This document shows, in pieces, positions 1-11,400 of a stretch of DNA of 35,766 nt. This DNA is from Gyrodactylus bullatarudis (Eukaryota > Platyhelminthes > Monogenea > Gyrodactylidea > Gyrodactylidae). The first letter of the stretch is position 1. Each line of letters opens with the position of its first letter. Under the pieces are notes generated by a model. It was given only the letters and a program-made list of their open reading frames with translations, was not told the origin of the DNA and ran no database searches. A program made the position numbers and the translations under genes. The DNA lies in the NCBI GenBank assembly GCA_012064415.1, contig SSNU01000344.1, positions 1 through 35,766 on the forward strand, read 5' to 3'.

Positions 1-851
1 AGTAGATTCTTGTTCTTTACAAGCACGAATAAAGGAAGATAGGTAATCATTAATGTATTTTTGAAAGTATTGGATTTGACATGAGAGTTCAAGGTTGGCG
101 CCAGGAACCACGTAGTTAAACATTTTTATTGACCACTCAAAGAGACTGTCAGAAGTGGGATACGAACCCACGCACACGAAGGTAAAATTGTGTGTAGTAA
201 AATTGAGAAACCTGAGCCAGATCTGGAAAGTTGATTTGGCGTTCGGTTGGTGTAGAGAGAAGCTGAGGCGGCAATTCTACGAAGCCAAAGGGAATGCATG
301 TTTGATAGTTCTAGGAGAGTTCTGTATGAGTGAGGTCCAAGGCAGGATCTGAGGTAGATAAACTGGATTCTTTCAAGCTTTTTACTCGTTTTTTTGGGAT
401 TTGACAAGAAGTCCAGATCCGTAATCGAATAACTCCTTTGAGAAAAGTTAGTCGGATTTTAGACGAGATAACGAATTTTCTCAGAAAGAAGCATTTACAG
501 TTCATTTCTTTTAGTACGATGAGGGCATGGCCTTTGGTTTTAAGTTTAGAGTCGTAGTTTAACCCCAGGTCATTGACTGAATTGATGATGGTTTGATTAT
601 AAAATGGTTCAATAGGGATCTTGTCAGTATGCGACATGATTTTTGTTTTTAAGTGGTTAATCGATAAACCAATTCGAGAGAGGGATGTGAGTTAATTCTG
701 TTTCAATGACATTCGAACCATTTTGGATGGGTAGGAGGATTTTAATATCATCTGCATATTTAGAGTAGTAAACTGAGTTGCTAGAAGGTTTTATATCGGA
801 AAATACTAGGTTGAAAAGGGTCGGACCAATAACCGAGCCTTGAGAATCGAC
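1..851 (-). mobile_element. LINE (non-LTR retrotransposon) 3' fragment with reverse transcriptase remains
   Basis: The minus strand translates, with frameshifts, into the back half of a non-LTR reverse transcriptase. Reading leftwards from about 850 there is a degraded GVPQGS-type block (VDSQGSVIGPTLFNL), then the catalytic YADD box (KYADDIKILL), then the region after the palm (VNDLGLNYDSKLKTKGHAL, about 637-400). The C-terminal segment with LERIQF and WLRRIAAS lies at about 407-126. The order and wording match the LINE at 27,840-29,060, so both belong to one family. The 5' part (fingers, endonuclease, any ORF1) is missing: the copy stops where the inverted-repeat element at 852 begins. Several frameshifts and stops show it is dead. 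Confidence 0.8.
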
Positions 852-1840
852 TTTCAGAATTTAGAAAGAAAAATCCCTCAGTTTATTCATAACACCCCTA
901 GGATTTTTTCAGAATCTCTTTTCAAAAGTTTTACACATTAATAGAACCTTCAAATATAATAAATTTTAATTTAAAGTACCATCATCTTGTGACGTGTACA
1001 ATGAGACATACAATAGATCAGAATTGGATCAAGAAATAGTCACAGGCCATCTAGAGAACTTAGCCAAGATGCTTTTGCAAACCAAAAGGACATTCAATGT
1101 TGGAGAAAATGTTTTAGTGAAAGTATCGGAATTTGATCGATCAAAACTCGATTTCAAAAATTATTGTGTGTAATACTTGAAGTTATAGAAATTTTCTACA
1201 AGGTCGGAACTAAGACAGGAATAATTGAAGGTCTTTATTCAGCAAATCAACTGACTGGGGTCGATGAAAATTTCTTGTCAATCGAGGAAATTCCTGAGCT
1301 TATTTATTCAGTACGAAGAATGACAAGTCTCCATTCATTTGTGAATGACCAAGGCTTCTTCAAGTGTGACTGCAAAACAAAATGAGATACATTAAAATGT
1401 AAATGCAGAAAAGAAGGCCGTTTGTGCAATTCAAGGTGTCACAGCAGTCTTTCTTGTACGAATGAATAAATTTTTATGATACAGCTGTATTTGATTACTT
1501 TTTAAACAAACAACTAACTATAAATAGGAGAAAAACTCGAAGGATTATTTTGAAAAATTTACTAGATCCCAAAGATTTGATAAAAGTTTATTAGATTATT
1601 AAGAAAAGTTTATAAACTGATTAGTTAATAAATTTCGTATGGATTGAAAATGAATAAGAAGTTTGAGGTTATAATTCTAGATAATATCACATAGGTATAG
1701 TTTTCATTTCAACGGGTATCAAATTTTGTAAAGCTTTTAAGGTTCTATTGATGTGTAACACTTTTGAAAAGAGATTCTGAAAAAATCCTAGGGGTTTTAT
1801 GAATAAACTGAATGATTTTTCTTTTTTAATTCTGAAAATC
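852..1840 (+). mobile_element. Deleted Ginger/KRBA2-like DNA transposon with ~100-bp terminal inverted repeats
   Basis: The two ends (about 852-950 and 1,739-1,840) are inverted copies of each other, about 100 bp with few mismatches. They share an inner core around CCCCTAGGATTTTTTCAG. Between them lies only the C-terminal end of an integrase-type transposase. The element is about 1 kb instead of the expected 2 kb or more, so the catalytic domain has been deleted. Its inverted repeats do not resemble those of the intact relative at 9,273-11,312, which indicates a different subfamily. I could not define a convincing target-site duplication. Confidence 0.72.
1031..1469 (+). pseudogene. C-terminal remnant of a Ginger/KRBA2-like integrase
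   Basis: With one frameshift near 1,165 and one in-frame stop (TGA, 1,383-1,385), this stretch encodes the tail of the same protein type as the intact integrase at 9,449-10,969. Shared blocks include FYKVGTKTGIIEGLYSANQL (compare YKVGTIYGTLNKLVAANQL). The cysteine cluster FKCDCKTK-stop-DTLKCKCRKEG, CNSRCHSSLSC is also shared. The H2C2 zinc-binding region and the DDE catalytic core are absent, so it cannot catalyse transposition. It lies between inverted repeats and is the only coding content of that element. Confidence 0.75.
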
Positions 1841-1877
1841 AAAAAAGTAGTTATTAATAATAATAATATCAGTTAAA

Positions 1878-1904
1878 CTTGTTACTACTACTTGTAGTAA
1901 CAAG
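1878..1904. repeat. 11-bp perfect hairpin
   Basis: CTTGTTACTAC (1,878-1,888) is followed by a 5-nt loop and its exact reverse complement (1,894-1,904). Directly beyond it, 1,901-1,920 (CAAGATTCCCGGGATTCTTG) is a second near-palindrome. Both sit between the deleted transposon and a LINE fragment. They may be the end of another element; no function is shown. Confidence 0.6.
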
Positions 1905-1924
1905 ATTCCCGGGATTCTTGAGAC

Positions 1925-2165
1925 TATCAGATAATCTTGAAACCGAGTACCAAGTTTAACTGGCTTTCAGAAGGGTCAAGGAATAAACAAGTTTTCCTCT
2001 AATAAAACACTTGAAAGCTAAGATCACAAGTTCCTTGGTATCAGTGAAACGATTGATTATGTAGCTAACAGTTTTAATGTGATTGATCTTTGTTAAAGGT
2101 GCAATTTTAAGGGAAGAGTCAATCTCAAAACCAAGATGAAACAATTTCCCCAGGTCAATGAAGAT
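1925..2165 (-). mobile_element. Small LINE reverse-transcriptase fragment (thumb/connection region)
   Basis: The minus strand has a 62-codon open stretch with HLGFEIDSSLKIAPLTKI, followed by VILAFKCFIRGKLVYSLTLL. This lines up with the post-catalytic part of the LINE at 32,950-34,070 ([20 protein letters not shown], then [20 protein letters not shown]). No catalytic motif is present. It is a relic about 240 bp long, separate from the copy at 1-851 because it covers an overlapping part of the protein. Confidence 0.55.
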
Positions 2166-2230
2166 TGGAGAGGTTGGAAATCTTTAACAGATTGGATCAA
2201 CCAAGTTTAATTCGTCCCTATACTATGACT

Positions 2231-5200
2231 CATTGTTTTCATATATATATTCTATTGCATCAGTATAATGTGATTGCTAATTTTATTTAAGCTTAGAATA
2301 TTTATTTATTTGATCACTGTAATCACTATACTTTGATTAATCTTGATTCCATAATTTTTGAAGGTTTACTGAGTAATTGCTAATAGCGATTCGCTACATA
2401 TCCACCTGATTTCTAAAGCTTCAAAATAAGTTCATCATCGACTATGGAAAATATCTTTCGCATTAAAGATTACATTGAAGGCGGAAGGCAGCTCTTCTTA
2501 TCTCAAATTGAGATTCTCAATCAAAGAGTTAAAAAATAACTATTTTTATTAAAATATATATATATCTGTACTTTGAAGTAGATAGAGTAAAACCATAAAA
2601 TATTATATTTCATGATAAAATTTAGTAATTCAGAACACTAGTGTAATACTAATTTTGAGTACTAATAATAAAACCTACTTTTTAATGATACAGAGTTCTG
2701 CTCAACTAATATAATTTAGAGAGTCTCAAAGGGTCTAATCGTGATATCAGTCAAATGAAATTTTTCAATAGAAGGGGAGGGTTATCAGATCAATAGATTT
2801 TTTATTTAATTCATTTCGAGTTAACTTCAACAAAGTTGTTTTTTTATTGAAATACAAATTGGATTGTCATATAAGCGAATGGGGGTATGTTTGTTTATGG
2901 TACCAAATAAATATAAAATAAGGAATAATGAATTATCGATGAGGATTTAATTTTATTCTGGTGACAGTCTTTTATTGTCATTAATTCGATGCAGAGAAGT
3001 CAATCATCATGTTTCAGAGATGAGACTCGGCGTGTATCTAATTTATAAGTTAGTAAAGAAACAATCCAAACTTGTATAGCGAGCATCTTTATTGGGATTC
3101 TCCGGCATAACGTAGCCAAAGAGAATTAGAAGGATACATAAAATAATGCAATAAAGTCAAAGGTGAAAAATACATAGGGTAATATACTGAATTTTGTCTT
3201 CGAGTAGAGAATTTAATTTTAAAAAGAAAGCAGTAATAAAATTCTCAAAACATGATCAGATAAAAAGGTCATAATGTACATTGTAAAAACAAAAAGCCAT
3301 AAAATACCCTATATTGTGGTAATTCAGGGACATTCCAAATAATCATAAATTTTTTGAGGGTTATTTTCTACTGAGTTCTTCTGAGAAATTCTATAGAAAA
3401 AAATGTCTGCAAAAGCTTAATATTAATATAATCTGAATAAAATAAGCACTATTGAAATTTCGGGTTTATGCTTTCAGTTGATAGAAGATGAGAGAAAAAA
3501 AAGAAAAAATTCCCATTGAACCATGTGTTTTAAATTTTTTTAGATATCCATAATTTCTATTGAAGATGTCAAATTTTTAAATTTGCACCACCATTTTTCA
3601 ATGAATTTTAGTGCGAGAAATGATAAATTTTGTCATTGGACACGCTATGGTCTTTTTAAATCAGATTTTCATGTCATAATATGACGGTCATATTAATATT
3701 AACATGAAGGAAGAGAACAGTGAGAAATTTGCTAATTCCCAACCTTCAACCAGGTCCAGACAAAAAAATGGAAGGAAACCAAGATCAGAACCATTATTTT
3801 TCCAAAAATAGTTCCAGAACTTTTCAAAAGAAAATAAAAAATCCATTTACGAAATTGTGACTATGAGTGCATGTTTTTCTCTTATTTTCAATAGACTCAA
3901 ATCAATGATTCAGCAAAATTAGAAGTTGAAATCCCAAAGCGGCATTATTCATACATGATAACGTTTAGCGTTAAACAGCTCATTTTTATTTTATTCCTCC
4001 GATAATTTCAAAGGCAAATATTTCTCAATTGAAGAAATTGAATAAATTCTTGATCATTCCTTTAAACCAACGTTAGTCAAGATGCGGGTTTTAAAACCTG
4101 CTACTCTTTTATTCTTCTTAATTGAAGGAATTTTATCGGTGATCAAATATTGATTTTAACAAAAAAAACTTTTAGTTAACCATTAGGGCGAGTCAAATAT
4201 TTTTTTTCAGAACAATGTTTCGGTTGCAATGCGAATCTGTTAGATCCAACTTAGAAAATGCCATTCATGAAATTTTTAATTCTCTGATGCCCCAAAATAC
4301 CATTTTCCCAAACATCTTCAACATATTCCAATTTTTTATCGGGATTTTTTACTAGATTATACAATGCTGATTAAAAATACCTCAGGTTAATTGTCTAAAA
4401 ACCTCAAGAACCTATTTCTATTTAAAATCGCATTCAGACGGCTCAAAATTTAGATATTACTCGATTGTAGTATAAAAATTCATTGAAAGTAGTTGGCGCT
4501 AATTCAAAAATTGACATTTTCAATTGCGATTTGGGGTATCAAAGCAAAATTTAAAATACATGGTTTAAAAGGAACTATTTTACGTTGAAAAATTCTCTTT
4601 AAAATGAGCTTAGCACATCTGGATGTTAAAAAATTAGCCTCTCTCTAATAACCATAATCTTTCTGTATTTGGATGCATCTTCGCAGTCAAATAAAAAGAA
4701 ATAATTCCTCTACAGCAAAAAAGATGTAATCATTTACAAAGATAAAATGATGAATAACCTAGAAGCTATTTGTGAGGAATCGATAAAGTTAGGATATGAC
4801 TAACAATAGCGTTGATATGGAAATAGGAAAAGAGAAAAATTATGCATAAAGAGGGATCAAATTTTCTTCAAATATACCACATAAAACACATACACATACA
4901 TATCCATATTATTCTCTAGCTAAGTCATCCAGTGCAAATACACTTTTGTTCATATACTATCATACTGTTTCATCGTACAAAATTGATTTTTTTCTAACAT
5001 CAAGAGTGTTGTATGTCTAATATGTGAAGAGAGATAGAGAGAAAGAGAGAAAGAGAATATTTCAAGATTGACCAATTAGCATCCAGAATGATATATTTTT
5101 GCATGTCTGTCTATCGCTCACATTAAAATATTTTACAATTCAAGAAAAAATAACATTACGATGGCCTTATTTACTATATAGAGATAGAATGAAAAAATAA

Positions 5201-5436
5201 GAATAGGTGAATTACTTTTCATTCTTATGTCTGTGTAACGATCTCTTTTTCATATCAAGAAAGCTACTGCTTGTAATTTCTAACTGACTCGTTTCACTAC
5301 ACATCTGGATTATAGAAATAACAAATATTATTATTATTATTTATTAATCTACTTCTTAGTCTTAAAAAAATATTTATAAATTAATTTCAACATAGTAATA
5401 GTGGGAAATTACACTTAATGCTATCATTATTGAAAA
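2231..5436. other. Gene-free AT-rich stretch upstream of the zinc-finger gene
   Basis: I see no open frame with protein-like composition, no RNA gene and no clear transposon ends here. It contains A/T runs, short TA repeats (for example near 2,555 and 2,235) and a GA-rich microsatellite at about 5,026-5,057. The promoter of the zinc-finger gene presumably lies in its last few hundred bases, but no motif can be assigned with confidence. Confidence 0.5.
5026..5057 (+). repeat. GA-rich microsatellite
   Basis: An imperfect purine tract made of GAGA and GAAAGA units, about 30 bp, lies 380 bp upstream of the zinc-finger start codon. GA tracts can bind GAGA-type factors, but nothing here shows that it does so. 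Confidence 0.6.
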
Positions 5437-8400
5437 ATGAATCAAAATCTTGAAACTTATCGTTGCGAAAAATCAAAGCAAAGTCAACTGATTGCCAGGA
5501 ACAATAAAGGACGCCCAAGGAAATATCCATTAAAATCAGGAAGATACAAGTGTGACTCATGCAGTATTTATTTCTCAAAACCTTCAACCTTGCAAAAGCA
5601 TAAGAGAGTACATAGCAATGAAAGGCCGTATTCCTGTCAAATATGTCATATTGACTTTAAGACAATTTCCAATTTGAATAAACATCTCAAGAGTAAAGCT
5701 CACTTATTATTGGAATATAGACTCAAAGAAGAAAATAGTTCTAGTCAGAATTTACCTAAAATAGAAAATTATTCGTGAGTGCTTCTATAATAATATTAAA
5801 ATCTTAGAAAGAATAACTTATGATTTATAAGGGATGATATAATTTTGAATTTTTCTTCAGAAATTTATTATCAATTATCAAAAATTCAGATCATCAATTT
5901 AGAGGTATGTCTATTTTTTGATGTTATTTAACCTTGACCTCTATATATTAGATTTTTTCACCATTTATATAGAAATCAATGATATGCCGATAGATTTAGA
6001 CGTGAGTTCATCCAATAACAACGCAGAAATTCATTAAGCATAATAAATTAATCAAACAATCAAGGATACTTATAATTATTTATGAGAGTTATTCTGAGAA
6101 AATTAATAAAGGGCGTAAACATTTTTTTTGATCAATAAATCTTTTAATTAATATCTTTCATTCAATTCATTCTAAAGTAGTGGTTTAATCGATCCTATTA
6201 TTTTTGTTGAAACTAGATTTATTCTGGAATTTTAATAATCAGAGGTTCAGATGCAGAAAAATGTCAGCCAGGTGATAAAGCCAATGATTATCACTTATCT
6301 TTTCTACTCTACAAGGATGATTTCTTTGATGTTCTTGAGAAGATCAGAGTTCAAAAAATTGATAAAGAAGAAGTTGCTGATTTAAAGGTGGGGTTTTCTT
6401 TCTACAATTAACAATATTCTACTATTTATCTTATTATATCTAGGCAAGTTCTGATTCGAATGACCCATGTGATGACAGGTTATCTTATCAAAATTTCAAG
6501 TCATCCTCATCAAATAACGACTCAGAAGATTATCCAGATTTATTGAAAGCAAGTTTTTGAAATTACTAACATAAGTATTTTATTATGTATATTTTGAAAT
6601 TTTTTGTTTAAAATGATCAAGAAATTGGTTTTTCCAATTTCTGTTTCATTTATAGAAAAGTTTTATTAGCTAGAATAATAATTAATAGATCAAAATTAAT
6701 TTTAAGAAACCAAAAAGGATAATGGATGATAATGATTTGCCTGATATCAAAAGATTTACAGAAATACGAAAGAGGTATAAGTCCGGAGGATCAAGGCGAG
6801 AACTTCATACATTTCAAAATGGATTCACTTCAATTGAAGGTAATTTTAAAAAAATCAATAGGAATTTTGTGTATGATTCATCAAAAAATGTTTCTCTTGT
6901 TCGTGTATAACGTGTTTATGCTTATTAAGCATTGCTTATTCATCGATTTATCTTCGCAAGCTGAATGACGTCATTAGGAAGAAATATGAAAGAAGAAATT
7001 TATAATGCAGATTTCTAACCAATTCTCTGATAAGATTGCTTTATTTTTGAGACATGACCTTATAGTGTGTATTTATTCCACTAAGTAAGCAAATTTTAAT
7101 TCAGAGCTTGATAAGCGCACCATCTTAATTATTTAAAGAATTATCTTTCTTTTAAGGATCTTCTTTCACGTTAATTTGAAACTCAAAATCATTCATGTCA
7201 CTTTTCATCAAGAGTCTATAGATAGTTTATTTATAGAACTTAAGTTGAAAGCTTTAAAATAGATTTCACGGTTTAGTTATTATATAATTAATTATGAAAC
7301 AGCATTTTTAACTTTGGATATTGACTTACTTCAAGACAATAATAATTTTTTTTTCTTTTGAACACAAAAATCTGAGAATTGCTTTATCATACTGAATCTG
7401 TATGGAAATGAATTCTTCGACTAAATAAATTCAAATAAGATTTTATCGATAAAAAATCTCTTCCTTACTCAAGTCTATAAGCTTGTAGATATAGTCAAGT
7501 GGATGTAAAATATCTCATAAATTTATACCTTCTCAGTCAAATCATATATATCTTAAACCAATCATAGTTTTTGTAAAATTTGAACAAATTATCCGGAAAA
7601 AATAGTTCAACCCATTGTGGAAATATGGCTTTTAATTTTGAAACGTTATTCATTGTCTTTGAGCTAAAATGATGTTGGAATAATAATATTTTCTATAAGA
7701 AAATTTATCAAGATAATTTCGCAAGTTGGATTTATTTTTAAGTATATTTTGAAATAAAATGACATTGAGAATTTTCGAGAGTTCATTTTATTAAAACTAT
7801 TAAATTTTCTAGAAGAGAAGTTAACGAGGGATATAAAAATTAAGCTCCATAATAAACTCATGCGGGCAAATAGTGATAGCTATGGTATTTTAAATTCATC
7901 AAAAGAGTTATACGATTTCTCGCCAATATCGAGTTCATTAGCCGAAGTGAGTTGAAAAATATTTGCGCATAATTCAAGAATAAACAAAATTTTCAGAATA
8001 AAAGCGAAAACTCTTTCAAACCTTTCAATGAAAAAGACTATGAAACAAAGAAATTTGATGCGAACTCTTTTTGGAGGTCAGCTGTGAATGATGAGAAAAT
8101 TATCGTGAAAGAAATATCTGAAAAGGATCAATCAAATAAATATCAATCTTTGAATATTCCAAAAGTAGAGAAATTAATTTGTGATGACATTAGTACTAAA
8201 AATGGTTATAATCAAAAGAACTCTGATATCTATTTGAATGAAAGTCGAAACTTTAAAAACTTATTGTTACCAATTCAAAAATCAACATCAAAACACTGCC
8301 TAGACACTGGTCAGTTGGTGAAAAAACCTCCGAAAAAACGTAAATTCGACGAAGATTCACCTGTATCAAATGATTCTTCTTTAAATACAAGCTCTGCGAA

Positions 8401-11400
8401 AAAAAATTTAGGCAAAGAAGAAAATAACACTGAAAATACAACGAGTATTTTATTCAATGCAATCCAATATCATGAGGATAGTAATGCGTTGACGAAAAAT
8501 TTACCAAAGTTAACAGTCGAATCAATCAAGCTACCACAAAATTCTAACAATATACCTACGTTAATAAAAACCTTCCCAGCACATCTAACTAATGACGAAC
8601 AAGCAAAAATTTCTATTGCAAGCATTATGAATTTAATAAATCAAAATCATCTTCTTACTTGTAAGTAAATTATTTTTATGAGATTTTCAAAACATTAAGT
8701 TTGTAAGTAATGGGAATCAATTTTTTTTAGCGAAAAATCAATTCACCTCAGTATCGAATAAAACTTTCAACTGTTGCGAACGTTTTTTCAAGACTCAAAG
8801 TGATTTAATCAAACACAAGAAGTCCAGACCTCATTGCGATAAGTAAGTTGAACTTTGTAATATAAGTTTTACATTAATATATTATTAACAATATATGTTA
8901 ATCCATATAAAATGCAAGAAAATTAGGTAGCAACTCAAAATTTAGAAAAACCGCCTTTTTTCACATGAATGATGAGAGCGAGTCTTTTATCTTAATTTCA
9001 AATAAATCTTATTCGAGTTTATGAGAAAAACATGAAATTTTTTTTTAAATCCCAGATTTCAAATATAGTTCATATTGGACCTTTAGTCATGTAAATAGGA
9101 TGCCACAGTAGAGTTTATCATGCACAAATAATTTATTTAAAATTAATTAATTATACTTAATCTGTTCACCACGAAAATAAAAATTATTTAGAGAAGGAAT
9201 TTAAAATTTTCCTGTCCGATTCAGTAAATCGTACGAATCCCTGCTTTCACAAGATTCCCTGTAACATATATATGTTACTGTGAGTTTGGGAAATCAGTGA
9301 GTGTTGGTAATTCACTAGTGTATGTTGGTAATCAGTGTATCTTTAGTGAATCTAGCTAATAAGCCCTTATTACCCAAACTCACTGAGAAAGTCAGTGAGT
9401 TCATCAACTCAACCAATTGATTAAAAATAATGAGAAAAAATGAATAATTTATTTATTGCCACAAGGAAGAGAATGATGGCATCTAGAGTTACATAAAACT
9501 TGATTCTTTTTACATTTACAGGTGAGTGTTTTACAATTTCTAATACAATTACATTTGAATATTCCTTGTCCATTTCCAAGGGAAAATTTGGCATTTATCT
9601 CTCTTAATGAACACTCATTTTCTTTGACACTAGAGATGTCGTAAAATTTTTCAGAAACCACATCTAATTGATTAGCTGCTACCAATTTATTCAGGGTACC
9701 ATAAATAGTTCCAACTTTGTAAAGACCATTTTGTTCGTTACTTTCAGTTATTACACCAATTATAGATTTAAAATCGCCCCTTCCTCTATCAACGTCAGGA
9801 ATTTGAATGCTGCAGTTGTCTCCTACCTTGAAAGTATGAATTTTCTTCTCTGAATTTGCCAACATCTTTCTTTCCTGCAGTTTGAGATTTTCCAAACAAG
9901 TTTTACGAGCACTGTTAATTTTAACTTCAAATTCATCGAAATAATCATCAAGATTAATTTCTTCAAAATCGTCCGCATCACCCAAGTTTTCCTCTTGTAT
10001 CGGGGATTCAAGGGCAGTTTGATCTGTCTTCATTCTTCTTCCAAAGACAGCTTCATATGGACTCATCTTTATTCCTGCATGTAATGAGTTGTTTTTAGCC
10101 ATCTGCACATCAAGAATTCCATCAGACCAGTTGTTTGTATTATTATCAGCCATCCAGGCCGCAAGCATGTTTTGAATATCTCTATTTGCCCTTTCAACAC
10201 TCCCCTGGCTTTGTGAGTGTCTTGGGGATCCATGAACAATCTTCATATTTGGCCAAAATACTTTTAGAGAATCTATGACCTTATTGACGAACTCTCGTCC
10301 ATTATCACTCTGAAGGATGTCAGGGGAGCCAAAAGTTGAAAAAATTCTTTTTAGAACCTCAGCGACGCTCTCAGCCTTCTTATTCCTGAGTGGATAAATA
10401 TTCACGAATTTAGTCAAATGGTCTTGGTAAACAAGAATGAATTTATAATCCCCATCAGGATTCGATTGAAAATCGATCAAATCAACTTGTGCTCTTGAGT
10501 TGAAATTTTCAGAAATGATTGGCTTTACGACTAATTTCTTATTGCGGGAACCTTTTGACTTTTGACAAGTGATACACAGATTCAAAAACTTCTGGATTTG
10601 AGAGTATGTAATATTCTTCCATTTCACCCTTATATCGTAGACCATCCGATCTCGGCCACCGTGTCCAGTTTTAAGATGGGCCTCATAAAGAATATCGAAA
10701 ACGTCTTCTTGAGCAGCATATCTGATTACCTTGTTTGAATCGAGACTTCTTGGTTCAATAAGAAATCTCTTTCCCTCTTCTTCTAAATAGTCGTACTTCT
10801 TAAGAAGCTTAAAATCCTGTGGAACTTTGGAGCATGAGTTGCTTTTGAGAAGCAATATCCGGTCGATCATGGTGTCTATTTCTAATTTTGACAATAGAGA
10901 TGATAATTTGGTAGATTTTATTTCTTCTAGATATTTTTCGAATTTTAATCGCCATTCTTTGACGTCCATTTTTAAACCGATTATGTTTCGATTGAAGTAA
11001 ATTCATGGAAAAAGTGACAATACCCTTAAGAAAGCCAATGGGAATCAAAATATAAAAAGGTGTATGAAATTTGTATTTGTAGTATAAATAGAATTTCGTA
11101 TTCAGGGCTTGAACTTATTGAATCATCTTTGCATTTTAAAAATTTTTCTTTGAAAATCAATCCCTCAGACAAACACTTCCTACAATTCACTGACCTTCTC
11201 AGTGAGTTTGGGTAATAAGGGCTTATTAGCTAGATTCACTAAAGATACACTGATTACCAACATACACTAGTGAATTACCAACACTCACTGATTTCCCAAA
11301 CTCACGGTAACATATATAACATTTATTACATATCCTTGATGAGGTTTGACAATATTATCACTGATAATTTATCCCACAAATTGTTTACTAATCATATTAT

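Larger units (their letters stand above)
9273..11312 (-). mobile_element. Ginger-type integrase DNA transposon, apparently complete
   Basis: A 2,040-bp element runs from TGTTAC to GTAACA. Its ends, 9,273-9,398 and 11,187-11,312, are 126-bp inverted repeats with about two mismatches. Both flanks carry TATATA (9,267-9,272 and 11,313-11,318), which fits a short target-site duplication; a 4-bp TATA cannot be separated from it. Inside is one long intact ORF on the minus strand for a KRBA2-like integrase. Gypsy-integrase-like DNA transposons that start with TGT and carry inverted repeats are the Ginger superfamily. The element sits in the intron between exons 8 and 9 of the zinc-finger gene, in the opposite orientation. 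Near-identical arms and an undamaged ORF argue for a recent insertion. Confidence 0.88.

Noticed and set aside
1155..1185. 21-bp GT...AG segment in the deleted Ginger-like element as another mini-intron
   Set aside because: Removing it does not join the two reading frames correctly, so it is an ordinary frameshift.
5973..6001. Extra 29-nt exon (ATATAG acceptor, GTGAGT donor) in the zinc-finger gene
   Set aside because: Including it shifts phase so that the next clear exon (from 6,245) goes out of frame; skipping it joins GA..G to GTTCAGATG in frame. It could be an alternative exon but is not supported.
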